A stretch of DNA of 64,000 nucleotides from Streptomyces sp. TSRI0107 (GTDB taxonomy: Bacteria; Actinomycetota; Actinomycetes; Streptomycetales; Streptomycetaceae). Under the pieces are notes generated by a model. The model had not been told where the DNA came from, did not search any database, and saw only the letters and a program-made list of their open reading frames with translations. The stretch lies in NCBI RefSeq assembly GCF_001905845.1, contig NZ_LIVZ01000016.1, positions 1 to 64,000 on the forward strand, given 5' to 3'. A program made the translations under genes and the position numbers. Shown in pieces: positions 30,417 to 38,954 of the stretch (the first letter of the stretch is position 1; each line of letters opens with the position of its first letter).

Positions 30417-32693
30417 TCAGCGGCCCAGGCGTCCGCGCACCATGCCGACCAGCGAGTTCAGCTCCTCGATGCGCATCCGGCGGGCACCGATGTAGAAGAT
30501 CCCGAGCAGGACGGCTCCGCCGGCCAGCAGCGCGGCGAACGAGCCGAGGACGCCCTGACCGAGGACCTGGGTGATGCCGTAGCAGGCCGCGCCGCTGAGC
30601 AGCGCCGCCGGGACCGAGGCGATGCTCAGCCGGGCGTAGGTCCGCAGCACGCGCGAGCCGTCCAGGTCGCCGCCCAGCCGCTTGCGCAGCCGCCGCCAGG
30701 CGACGCCGACGCCGATGACGTAGGCCAGGCCGTACGAGGCGGCCATGCCGACCACCGCCCATCGGGCGGGCAGCAGCAGGTAGCAGAGCGCGGACGCGCT
30801 CGCGTTGACCGCGGCGACGATGACCGTGTTGTAGAAGGGCGTGCGGGTGTCCTCGTAGGCGTAGAAGGCCCGCAGGACGACGTACTGCACCGAGTACGGG
30901 ATCAGGCCGAGGCCGAACGCCATCAGCATGTAGCCCATGTTCGTGGCCGCGCTCGTGCCCGAGGTGCCGAAGATCAGGGTGCACATCGGGACGCCGAGGG
31001 CGACGAAGCCGAAGGCGATGGGCACGATCGCGACGGCGGTCGTGCGCAGGCCCTGGGAGATGTCGTCGCGGATGGCGCCGCTGTCGTTCTCGACCGCCGA
31101 GCGGGAGATCCGCGGCAGCAGCGCGGCCATGAGGGAGACGGTGATGATGGCCTGCGGCAGGCCCCAGATCAGCTGTGCGTTGGCGTAGGCGCTGAAGCCG
31201 GTGCCGTCGATCTTGGTGTCCACGACCGAGGCGGTGGCCAGCTGGGTGACGACCAGGGCGCCCGCCTGGTTGGCGAGGACGAACAGGATGGTCCACTTGG
31301 CGAGCATCGCGGCCTTGCCGAGGCCGTGTCCCCGCCAGTCGAAGCGCAGGCGCAGCCTGAACCCGGTCTCCCGCAGGTACGGGATCATCGCGAGGGCCTG
31401 GACGACGAGGCCGAGCAGGACGCCGATGCCCAGCAGGCGGACGCCCTGCGGCGGGATGTTCTCGACGGTCATGCCGGAGTGCTCGGCGGTGCCGTACACC
31501 CACAGGAACAGGGCCAGCGTGACGATGATGACGATGTTGTTCAGGACCGGGGTCCACATCATCGCGCCGAAGCGGCCCCGGACGTTGAGGATCTGGCCCA
31601 TCACCACGTGGATGCCCATGAAGAAGATCGAGGGCAGGAAGTACCGGGTGAAGGTGACGGCGGTGTCGAACGCGGCGGGGTCCGAGGCCAGCGGGTTCGA
31701 CAGCGCGCGGACGAGCAGCGGGGCGCCGAGCATCGCCAGGCCGGTGAGGACTCCGAGGCTCACCATGACCAGGGTCAGCAGCCGGTTGGCGTAGGCCTCG
31801 CCGCCGTCCTCGTCGTTCTTCATGGCCCGCACGAGCTGCGGCACGAACACCGAGTTGAGGCCGCCGCCGACGGTCAGGACGTAGATCATCGTCGGCAGCT
31901 GGTAGGCCACCTGGAAGGACTCGCCGAGGAGCATCAGGCCCAGCGCCGAGACGATCATCGCGGAGCGGATGAAGCCGGTGAGGCGGGAGACCATCGTGCC
32001 CGCCGCCATCACGGCGCTCGACTTCAGCAGGCCGGCCGCGCGGCCGCCCTTCTTCTGGGCCGGTGCCGGCGGAGTCTCGGGCTCGGGCGCCTGCTCCTCG
32101 TGGCGCGGGTACTGCTCCGTGGGCTCCTGGTGGTGCCCGGGCGCGGCGTACTGCTGTGCCGGTGCGTGGCCCATGGCCGGCGCGGCGGCCGGACCCGGCA
32201 CCGCGGGGTGGTCCATCGCGGGGGCGCCGGTGTGCTGCTGGTCGCGGAAGAGGTGCGCGAACGCGTCGTGCTGCGGGGCCTCCTCGCCGGCCTGGGTGAC
32301 CAGGTCGTCGACGCCCACGTAGTGGGTGGTGCGCGGGTCGTCGCCGTAGGGCAGGTACTGGGTGGCGCCGTCCGGCTCGGGGGCCGGGGGCTGCGCCCAG
32401 ACCTGCGGGTCGGGGGCGTACGGCGACTGCGGCGGCTGGGCGTACAGCGGCTGCTGGGGCGGGTAGGTGCCCGGAGGGGGCGGGGGGTGCGCGGCACGGT
32501 CGTACAGCGCCTCGGCGACCGGGTCCTGGGCGGTGAGGTCCTGTGCCCGGTAGGGGTCCTGGTCGTAGGCGTCCTGGAGGTACATGTCCGCGGGGTGCTG
32601 CGGCGGCACCTGGCCGTGCTCGGGCGGCGGGCCCTCGGGGTAGCCCGAGCTGCCCACGGCCTGGCCGTGGTCACCGTCATACGGCGCGTTCAT
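30417..32693 (-). CDS. murJ: lipid II flippase MurJ (MviN)
   Basis: 758 aa from ATG at 32693 with GAGGTGGGG upstream. It flips lipid II across the membrane for peptidoglycan synthesis. The first 225 residues are a cytoplasmic, Pro/Gln/Tyr-rich tail, followed by about 14 membrane helices. The MurJ start signature is MAAGTMVSRLTGFIRSAMI, and the conserved arginines of the flippase cavity lie in the SRLTGFIR and VRALSNP contexts. The C-terminus ends in a short basic tail with no pseudokinase; that function is in the next gene. The gap to the pseudokinase start is 138 bases, and DUF6049 lies 44 bases upstream, so the three are likely one operon. Confidence 0.96.
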   Translation of the reverse strand: MNAPYDGDHGQAVGSSGYPEGPPPEHGQVPPQHPADMYLQDAYDQDPYRAQDLTAQDPVAEALYDRAAHPPPPPGTYPPQQPLYAQPPQSPYAPDPQVWAQPPAPEPDGATQYLPYGDDPRTTHYVGVDDLVTQAGEEAPQHDAFAHLFRDQQHTGAPAMDHPAVPGPAAAPAMGHAPAQQYAAPGHHQEPTEQYPRHEEQAPEPETPPAPAQKKGGRAAGLLKSSAVMAAGTMVSRLTGFIRSAMIVSALGLMLLGESFQVAYQLPTMIYVLTVGGGLNSVFVPQLVRAMKNDEDGGEAYANRLLTLVMVSLGVLTGLAMLGAPLLVRALSNPLASDPAAFDTAVTFTRYFLPSIFFMGIHVVMGQILNVRGRFGAMMWTPVLNNIVIIVTLALFLWVYGTAEHSGMTVENIPPQGVRLLGIGVLLGLVVQALAMIPYLRETGFRLRLRFDWRGHGLGKAAMLAKWTILFVLANQAGALVVTQLATASVVDTKIDGTGFSAYANAQLIWGLPQAIITVSLMAALLPRISRSAVENDSGAIRDDISQGLRTTAVAIVPIAFGFVALGVPMCTLIFGTSGTSAATNMGYMLMAFGLGLIPYSVQYVVLRAFYAYEDTRTPFYNTVIVAAVNASASALCYLLLPARWAVVGMAASYGLAYVIGVGVAWRRLRKRLGGDLDGSRVLRTYARLSIASVPAALLSGAACYGITQVLGQGVLGSFAALLAGGAVLLGIFYIGARRMRIEELNSLVGMVRGRLGR

Positions 32694-32737
32694 GCTTACC
32701 CCACCTCATCGTCCCGGGCCCACCGGCCACGACATCC

Positions 32738-35137
32738 TCAACGGTCCACTCTCTCACCCGTGCCGGACGGGTCTGCGTTTTCCGCTGCGGTGTCCGGTGT
32801 CGGGTCACTCGGCTGCTCCGGGTCGTCTTCCCCGGGCCGGTTGCCGGACTCTTCAGTGAGACGGTCGTCGGGGTCTTCTGGGTTCTCGGACGCGTCGGCG
32901 GGCTTCTCGGCGTCGGCCGGCCCGTCGTTCCCGTGCGGGCCGTCCTCCTCGGCTTCCCGGGCCGCCGCGCGCTTGCGCTGGGTGTACATCCGGAAGCCGG
33001 CGAGGACCAGCAGCAGGACACCGCCGCCGATGACGAGCATCACGGTGGCCGTGATCTCGGTGACCTTCACGTCGAACGTGACGGCCTCACCGTATGGCTG
33101 CCCGTCCTCCGTGAACAGCTGGGCGATCACCGTGACCCGGCCGTTGGCGTTGGCGGACGTGTCGAACTTCACCGACTGGCTGTGCCCGCCGGAGACGGAC
33201 ACGGGCTGCTCGTCGTAGGTCTTGCCGCCGATCTCCAGACGGGTCGGGCTGGTGGAGGTGAGGCGCAGCACCAGGTTGTCGACGCCCTGCACCAGGTTGT
33301 TCTGGACGGTCACCGGGATGGTCGCGCTGCGGCCGGAGAGCTTCGTCTCCGACTTCTCGATCAGCTTGACCTGCTCGGCCAGCTCGTCGAGGTAGCCCTC
33401 CACCCCGTTGCGGTAGCTCTGCGCCTCGGCGGAGCGGCCGTGCCACGACGTGGACATCTCACGGTTTATGGCCCGCCCGAAGGGGGTCACCACGCGCAGC
33501 GGGAAGCTGAGGATCACCTTGAAGTCGTCCAGCTTGTCCTGCGTGGTCGCGATCTGCTCGAAGGCCTCGCGGGGCAGCTCCCGCTTGCGCAGCGCGGAGG
33601 GGTACGCGGAGGCCGGCGGGACCTTGGTGGTGGCGGCGGAGTCCGGCTTGGCCTCCGCGGCGGCCGACAGCTCCTGGGTCTCGGTCCAGGTGCCGCCCTG
33701 GAGGGCCGTGACCGCCTCCGCCATCGCCTGGGCCTGGCTCGCGGTCGGCATGCGCTGCGGGGCGACGACGATGCTGCGCTGCTTGCCCGTCTGGAGGTTC
33801 AGGGCGAGGCTCTGGGCGAGGAACCGCTGCACGGCGAGCGTGCTCGCGGACGCCTTCGTCAGATCACCCTCGAACGCCGTCGACAGCCGTTCGTCAGCGA
33901 CCACCGCGGTGGTGCCGCTGCCGATGGGACGGGCAGCGGACGGCGTGTACGGCAGGCCGCTGGTCTCCTGGAGGCTGTCGCTGCGCGCGATCACCTTGTC
34001 GGCGCCCGCGGAGGTGGCCACCTTCACGATCGACGGATCGACCGCCCCGTCGATCGGCCAGGCGAAGTCGGTGTTCGGCTGCACATGGAGGATCGCGTCG
34101 ACGGTGGTGGCGGCGACCTCCGTGGCCGCCTTGAACTGGTTCAGCGAGCCGGTGACATCCGTGCCGTTGTGCGCCAGGGAGGCCAGATCCGGGTCGGCGA
34201 AGGGCAGTGCGACGACCTCCTCGCCGGCCACTGCGCGCTGCAGGTCGGCGAGCCACTGCCGGGCGACCTGCTGGTGGCCGCCCGGCCTGGTGTCGTCTCC
34301 GTCCCGCACCTCGTAGCCACGGGTCATGGCGTCGACGGACGCCAGCAGGTCCGGGTCGATGACCCAGGTGATGTCGAGGTCCTTGCCGAGCGCGACCATC
34401 TGCGCCAGGCGGCCGCCCGGCGAGATCTCCTTGGCGAGGTCGCGGTCGTCGAGGAAGACCGGCGTCTGCTGCTCGTTGGATCCCGTCTCCGCCGTCATAT
34501 GAGCGGAGGAGACCAGCGGCCACATGACCGTCGTCTTCGTCGCCGGGTCCGCATCGTCGGGCTGCCACGGCAGGAGGGTCCGCTGGAAGCCCAGCACCTG
34601 CTCCCAGGACTGCGCGGAGGTCTCACCGCTCAGGGCGACCGTGAACGGGTAGACGCCGTCGCCGCCGAGGTCCAGCTCGTCGACCGGCACGGAGATGCTG
34701 AAGTGCTGGGCGACGCCCGGGGCGAGCTTGTCGAACTCCTGCGTGTAGTCGTCGCCGACCACGGTGCCGTCGACGTAGCCGGTGTTCTTGGCGGCGTCGT
34801 CGATCGCCGAGCGGGTGTTCAGCTCGGGGCCGACACGCAGATCCACATGGGCGTCGGTGACCGTGTCCTTGCCGTTGTTGGTCACCGTGCCCGAGACGGT
34901 CAGGGTGTCGCCGTCCGTCGGGACGGCGGGGCTGAACGAGTCGAGAGCGACCGCCACCGAGCCGGAGCCGGAGTCCGCCTTCGCGGAGGTCCGCCCGGCG
35001 GCGTCCGCGGCCGGCGCGGCGGGCAGCTGGAACAGCCCGGCCAGCAGGGGTGCCCCCGCCAGCAGCGCTCCGGTGCGCAGCAGCCACCGGCGGGCAGGTG
35101 AGGGACACGTCCCCTGGAAGTCTGCCGCCTCGGCCAC
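32738..35137 (-). CDS. DUF6049 family secreted, membrane-anchored protein
   Basis: 799 aa from GTG at 35137. A basic N-terminus and signal peptide (about 17-47, RRWLLRTGALLAGAPLLAGLF in pieces) lead into a first beta-rich domain (about 55-185, VSGTVTNNGKDTVTDAHVDLRV), a large middle domain (about 185-520) and an immunoglobulin-like domain (about 590-690). One membrane helix follows near residue 700 (ITATVMLVIGGGVLLLVLAGF), then an acidic cytoplasmic tail of about 80 residues. It is the counterpart of mycobacterial Rv3909, always next to murJ. Activity is unknown, but position implies a role in cell-wall export or anchoring. Confidence 0.85.
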   Translation of the reverse strand: MAEAADFQGTCPSPARRWLLRTGALLAGAPLLAGLFQLPAAPAADAAGRTSAKADSGSGSVAVALDSFSPAVPTDGDTLTVSGTVTNNGKDTVTDAHVDLRVGPELNTRSAIDDAAKNTGYVDGTVVGDDYTQEFDKLAPGVAQHFSISVPVDELDLGGDGVYPFTVALSGETSAQSWEQVLGFQRTLLPWQPDDADPATKTTVMWPLVSSAHMTAETGSNEQQTPVFLDDRDLAKEISPGGRLAQMVALGKDLDITWVIDPDLLASVDAMTRGYEVRDGDDTRPGGHQQVARQWLADLQRAVAGEEVVALPFADPDLASLAHNGTDVTGSLNQFKAATEVAATTVDAILHVQPNTDFAWPIDGAVDPSIVKVATSAGADKVIARSDSLQETSGLPYTPSAARPIGSGTTAVVADERLSTAFEGDLTKASASTLAVQRFLAQSLALNLQTGKQRSIVVAPQRMPTASQAQAMAEAVTALQGGTWTETQELSAAAEAKPDSAATTKVPPASAYPSALRKRELPREAFEQIATTQDKLDDFKVILSFPLRVVTPFGRAINREMSTSWHGRSAEAQSYRNGVEGYLDELAEQVKLIEKSETKLSGRSATIPVTVQNNLVQGVDNLVLRLTSTSPTRLEIGGKTYDEQPVSVSGGHSQSVKFDTSANANGRVTVIAQLFTEDGQPYGEAVTFDVKVTEITATVMLVIGGGVLLLVLAGFRMYTQRKRAAAREAEEDGPHGNDGPADAEKPADASENPEDPDDRLTEESGNRPGEDDPEQPSDPTPDTAAENADPSGTGERVDR

Positions 35138-35381
35138 GCGCTCGCCCGTCCCTCGTCGTCGTCAGTGGTCGTCGGAATGTGCGTCCACGCATGGTAACGA
35201 GGTGCGCTGAGAGTAAGTGCCGCGGACTGCGCCACAAGATCGGGGGACTCCGCTCCGCCGCCCCGTATGTGCACGTATAAAGGGGAGCGGTGGAATACGT
35301 CACAAGGGCTGGCCTTGGGCAGGTATCGGCGGAGAGATCGTCGCGGTGTTTATCGGGGCGCCCGAGGCCGTCCGGGGCACG

Positions 35382-35398
35382 TACCCTCTTCTGTTGTG
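35382..35398 (+). promoter_or_regulatory. leaderless start of the CCA-adding enzyme gene
   Basis: TACCCT (35382-35387) fits the TANNNT -10 pattern and ends 8 bases before GTG at 35396. No ribosome site precedes the codon, so transcription probably begins at the start codon. Confidence 0.55.
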
Positions 35399-36838
35399 CC
35401 GAACGCCAACGAAGAAACCACCAGCGCCCTCAGCCAGGAGAAGCACCGCGCGGTGAGCGAGCCGCTGCGGGTCGCCCCTGTCGCCGACGACCTCGCCCGC
35501 CGCTTCCAGGAGGCCGGGTTCTCACTCGCCCTGGTCGGCGGTTCGGTCCGGGACGCGCTGCTCGGCCGGCTCGGCAACGATCTGGACTTCACGACGGATG
35601 CCCGCCCCGAGGACGTGCTGAAGATCGTACGGCCGTGGGCCGACGCCGTATGGGACGTCGGTATCGCCTTCGGTACGGTCGGCGCGCAGAAGGACGGCTA
35701 CCAGATCGAGGTGACCACCTACCGGTCGGAGGCCTACGACCGGACCTCGCGCAAGCCGGAGGTGTCGTACGGCGACTCCATCGAGGAAGACCTCGTCCGG
35801 CGTGACTTCACGGTGAACGCGATGGCGGTGGCCCTGCCGGAGAAGAAGTTCATCGATCCGCACGGCGGTCTCGACGATCTCGCGGCACGGATACTGCGCA
35901 CCCCGGGCACGCCCGAGGACTCCTTCTCGGACGATCCGCTGCGGATGATGCGTGCGGCGAGGTTCGCCGCACAGCTCGACTTCGAGGTGGCCCCCGAGGT
36001 CGTCACCGCGATGACGGAGATGGCTGGGCGGGTCGAGATCGTCTCGGCCGAGCGGGTCCGGGACGAGCTGAACAAGCTGCTTCTGTCCGCGAACCCCCGC
36101 AAGGGACTGACGCTGCTGGTCGACACCGGGCTGGCCCGGCATGTCCTGCCCGAGCTGCCGGCCCTCCGTCTGGAGCGGGACGAGCACCACCGCCACAAGG
36201 ACGTCTACGAGCACACGCTGATCGTCCTGGAGCAGGCGATCGCGCTGGAGCAGGAAGGCCCCGACCTGACGCTCCGCCTGGCCGCGCTGCTGCACGACAT
36301 CGGCAAGCCGCGCACCCGCCGCTTCGAGAAGGACGGCCGGGTCTCGTTCCACCACCACGAGGTGGTCGGGGCGAAGATGACCAAGAAGCGCATGACAGCG
36401 CTGAAGTACTCCAACGAGCTGGTCAAGGACGTCTCCCGCCTCGTCGAGCTGCATCTGCGTTTTCACGGCTACGGCACCGGCGAGTGGACGGACTCCGCGG
36501 TGCGCCGTTACGTCCGGGACGCGGGCCCGCTCCTTGACCGGCTGCACAAGCTGACCCGCTCGGACTGCACCACGCGGAACAAGCGCAAGGCGGCCGCGCT
36601 CTCCCGGGCGTACGACGGTCTGGAGGACCGCATCGCCCAGCTGAAGGAGCAGGAAGAGCTGGACTCCATCCGGCCCGACCTCGATGGCAACCAGATCATG
36701 GAGATCCTGGGCATCAAGCCGGGCCCGGAGGTCGGCCAGGCCTACAAGCACATGCTGGAGCTGCGGCTCGAGAACGGGCCGATGGGGCACGACGAGGCGG
36801 TCGCGGCGCTCAAGGAGTGGTGGGCCGCGCAGGGCTGA
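35396..36838 (+). CDS. cca: CCA tRNA nucleotidyltransferase
   Basis: 480 aa. It adds or repairs the 3' CCA end of tRNAs; the tRNA-Ile in this window has none encoded. The nucleotidyltransferase head has LVGGSVRDALLGRLGNDLDFTTDA (about 40-63), the template-forming motif EEDLVRRDFTVNAMA, and an RNA-binding arm. An HD domain (LLHDIGKPRTRR about 295) follows and then the C-terminal body. The family was also called pcnA; the actinobacterial enzyme acts as CCA-adding. GTG at 35396 is preferred; a second GTG at 35453 has AGGAG but poor spacing. Its 3' end lies in a parS-containing palindrome. Confidence 0.95.
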   Translation: MPNANEETTSALSQEKHRAVSEPLRVAPVADDLARRFQEAGFSLALVGGSVRDALLGRLGNDLDFTTDARPEDVLKIVRPWADAVWDVGIAFGTVGAQKDGYQIEVTTYRSEAYDRTSRKPEVSYGDSIEEDLVRRDFTVNAMAVALPEKKFIDPHGGLDDLAARILRTPGTPEDSFSDDPLRMMRAARFAAQLDFEVAPEVVTAMTEMAGRVEIVSAERVRDELNKLLLSANPRKGLTLLVDTGLARHVLPELPALRLERDEHHRHKDVYEHTLIVLEQAIALEQEGPDLTLRLAALLHDIGKPRTRRFEKDGRVSFHHHEVVGAKMTKKRMTALKYSNELVKDVSRLVELHLRFHGYGTGEWTDSAVRRYVRDAGPLLDRLHKLTRSDCTTRNKRKAAALSRAYDGLEDRIAQLKEQEELDSIRPDLDGNQIMEILGIKPGPEVGQAYKHMLELRLENGPMGHDEAVAALKEWWAAQG

Positions 36839-36848
36839 GCGTGTGAAA

Positions 36849-36882
36849 CAGGGGTCATGTTTCACGTGAAACATGGCCCCTG
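36849..36882. terminator. cca terminator built around parS
   Basis: A 34-bp palindrome, CAGGGGTCAT + parS + ATGGCCCCTG, with one mismatch. The parS forms its exact centre. It is 10 bases from the cca stop and can fold as an intrinsic terminator. Confidence 0.8.
36859..36872. other. parS: parS site in the cca terminator
   Basis: A perfect GTTTCACGTGAAAC at the centre of the 36849-36882 palindrome. Confidence 0.95.
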
Positions 36883-36912
36883 CACGAGGCTCGCGGGGAC
36901 TCCCGGATGTGA

Positions 36913-36948
36913 AGAGGGGCGATGTTTCACGTGAAACATCGCCCCTCT
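36913..36948. terminator. LppU-like gene terminator built around parS
   Basis: A perfect 36-bp palindrome: AGAGGGGCGAT + parS + ATCGCCCCTCT. It is 11 bases past the stop of the minus-strand gene at 36960. Confidence 0.8.
36924..36937. other. parS: parS site in the LppU-like gene terminator
   Basis: A perfect GTTTCACGTGAAAC at the centre of the 36913-36948 palindrome, 51 bases from the previous parS. Confidence 0.95.
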
Positions 36949-36959
36949 CGCTGTCTGCC

Positions 36960-37454
36960 TTACTTCTTGTAGTCCTTCAGGCAGAGCAGGAAGTCGCTGC
37001 CGTCGCCGGACTCCGTGTACGAGTACTGGAAGTCCTTGGCCTCCTCGGCGCACTTGGACTCGGCCGTCAGCGCGGAGTACGAACCCTCGACCTTGGCCAG
37101 CACCACGTACTCGGCCTTGGAGTCGGTGCAGTCGACGACCTCCAGGTCCGGGTTGTTGTCGTCGGAGCTGCCGCGGTGCATGCAGTCGCCGACCGCGGCG
37201 GTGTTGGCGTCGTCACGGCTGGCTATGAAACCGCCGATGGCCGCGGTGGCGACCGCGATCACGATGACGATGTTCTTGATCGTCTTGAAGCTGAGCTTGC
37301 GACGGGGCTGGGCCGGCGCGGGGGCGTACGCACCCTGCTGCGGGAAGCCCGGCTGCTGGCCGTGCGGGGCCTGGGGCTGCCCCTGGGCGAACGGGTTCTG
37401 GCCCTGCGGCTGGCCCTGCGCGAACGGGTTGCCCTGGGGCGGCGGAGTGGTCAC
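36960..37454 (-). CDS. LppU/SCO3897-type membrane protein
   Basis: 164 aa from GTG at 37454 with GGGGGACC upstream. The first 50 residues are Pro/Gln/Gly repeats (NPFAQGQPQ twice), then RRKLSFKTIKNIV and one membrane helix (about 58-78). The outer part (80-164) has four Cys (GDCMH, VDCTD, SKCAE, LLCLK) placed like two disulfides. I recognise the layout of the LppU/SCO3897 family; no catalytic motif is seen and the role is unknown. It is convergent with cca, with two parS in the shared 3' region. Confidence 0.85.
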   Translation of the reverse strand: MTTPPPQGNPFAQGQPQGQNPFAQGQPQAPHGQQPGFPQQGAYAPAPAQPRRKLSFKTIKNIVIVIAVATAAIGGFIASRDDANTAAVGDCMHRGSSDDNNPDLEVVDCTDSKAEYVVLAKVEGSYSALTAESKCAEEAKDFQYSYTESGDGSDFLLCLKDYKK

Positions 37455-37510
37455 TTGGGGGTCCCCCTAGAAACTGGGTGCGTGACGCGGAAGAACGACG
37501 CGCATAAAGA

Positions 37511-37536
37511 TCCGATAAGACCCACGTAAGTTATCG
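37511..37536. promoter_or_regulatory. small hairpin upstream of the LppU-like gene
   Basis: CCGATAA (37511-37517) and TTATCGG (37530-37536) form an AT-containing dyad 57-82 bases before the start codon. It may be an operator or an mRNA hairpin. Confidence 0.3.
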
Positions 37537-37575
37537 GCCCCCACTGACATCGCCGCACCCGGGAGCCGGTCTGTG

Positions 37576-38853
37576 TCACTGATGTGACACTTGCCGTCGC
37601 TCAAAGCGGGCCATAGCCATCGCAACCGCCGCGTAGATCAAGGCCACGACGACCACCAGCGCGGCCGACCGGCCGTCCGGCGGCAGCATCAGCGCCGCCA
37701 CTCCGGCCGCGCCCACGAAGGCGACGTTGAACAGGACGTCGTAGACGGCGAAGGTGCGCCCGCGGAAGCCGTCCTCGACCGAGGACTGCACGACGGTGTC
37801 CGTGGCGATCTTGGCGCCCTGCGTGGTCAGTCCCAGCACGAAGGCCGCCACGAGGAGCGGGGCGGTGGCGAAGGGCAGCCCCAGGGCCGGTTCCAGCACG
37901 GCGGCAACCGCCGCGCACACCGCGATCCAGCGGCCGGGGCCGAGGCGTCCGGCCGCCCAGGGCGTCACCACGGCCGCGACGAAGAACCCGGCGCCGGACA
38001 CGCCCAGCGCCAGCCCCAGCAGGGCGAGCCCGTCGTCGGGGTCCGAGGTCAGGGCGTATCGGCAGAGCATGAGCAGCATGACGGTGAGGGCGCCGTAGCA
38101 GAACCGCATCAGCGTCATCGACGTCAGCGCCCAGGCGGCCTCCCGGCGCGGTGGCGAGGCGAGGTGGCGTACCCCCGCCACCAGATCGCGGGCGGTACCG
38201 GACAGCGCCGACGCCAGCCGCGGCCGTACCAGCTCGGGGTCCGGTCCCAGCAGCTCCCGGGGCATGCGGAGGGACGCTGCGGCTCCGCACAGGTACAGGG
38301 CGGCACCCAGCAGCACCACCGCGGCGTCGGAGTCGGACACGAGCAGCCGTACGACGAAGGCGAGGCCCCCGCCGGCGGTCGCGGCCAGGGTTCCGGCGGT
38401 CGGCGAGAGGGAGTTGGCGACCACCAGGCGCTCGGCGTCCACGACGCGCGGCAGCGCGGCGGACAGGCCGGACAGCACGAAGCGGTTGACCGCGGTGACG
38501 CAGAGGGCGGAGACGTAGAAGAGCCAGTCCGGGACGTGACTGACCATCAACAGGGCGGTGACCGTGGCCAGCAGGGCGCGCAGCAGGTTGCCGTGTACGA
38601 GGACCTGGCGGCGCCGCCAGCGGTCGAGCAGGACACCGGCGAAGGGGCCGACGAGGGAGTACGGGAGCAGCAGGACCGCCATGGCGGAGGCGATCGCGGT
38701 GGGCGAGGTCTGTTTCTCCGGCGAGAAGACGACGTAGGTGGCGAGTCCGACCTGGTAGACGCCGTCGGCGCCCTGGGACAGCAGCCGTACGGCGAGCAGG
38801 CGCCGGAAGTCCCGGAAGCGGAGCAGGACGCGCAGATCACGTACGACGGCCAT
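37576..38853 (-). CDS. MFS transporter
   Basis: 425 aa from ATG at 38853 with GAGG 9 bases upstream; 19 more codons are open upstream but lie in the ino1 terminator. About 12 membrane helices are visible. Motif A-like sequence between helices 2 and 3 is LLDRWRRRQVLVHGN. It resembles the entS/enterobactin-exporter-like or tetracycline-resistance MFS group (family knowledge), but no specific substrate can be given. It lies 100 bases after ino1 on the same strand, with a hairpin between. The order matches the conserved Streptomyces block here. Confidence 0.88.
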   Translation of the reverse strand: MAVVRDLRVLLRFRDFRRLLAVRLLSQGADGVYQVGLATYVVFSPEKQTSPTAIASAMAVLLLPYSLVGPFAGVLLDRWRRRQVLVHGNLLRALLATVTALLMVSHVPDWLFYVSALCVTAVNRFVLSGLSAALPRVVDAERLVVANSLSPTAGTLAATAGGGLAFVVRLLVSDSDAAVVLLGAALYLCGAAASLRMPRELLGPDPELVRPRLASALSGTARDLVAGVRHLASPPRREAAWALTSMTLMRFCYGALTVMLLMLCRYALTSDPDDGLALLGLALGVSGAGFFVAAVVTPWAAGRLGPGRWIAVCAAVAAVLEPALGLPFATAPLLVAAFVLGLTTQGAKIATDTVVQSSVEDGFRGRTFAVYDVLFNVAFVGAAGVAALMLPPDGRSAALVVVVALIYAAVAMAMARFERRQVSHQ

Positions 38854-38874
38854 GGGGCCAGCCTCACATATGGG

Positions 38875-38908
38875 GAGGGTCCCCGGGCGCAATGCCTCGG
38901 GGACCCTC
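38875..38908 (-). terminator. terminator after ino1
   Basis: GAGGGTCCCCG and CGGGGACCCTC form a perfect 11-bp stem about 46 bases past the ino1 stop. Confidence 0.8.
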
Positions 38909-38954
38909 AACAGCCCAGGGAGAGCGGAGCCTTGGTGCGCGGCGCCGTGTCCGG

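Noticed and set aside
28317-33218. 1633-codon plus-strand open frame
   Set aside because: It runs antisense across sigM, the pseudokinase, murJ and DUF6049, which all have proper starts and motifs; the composition is shadow-like.
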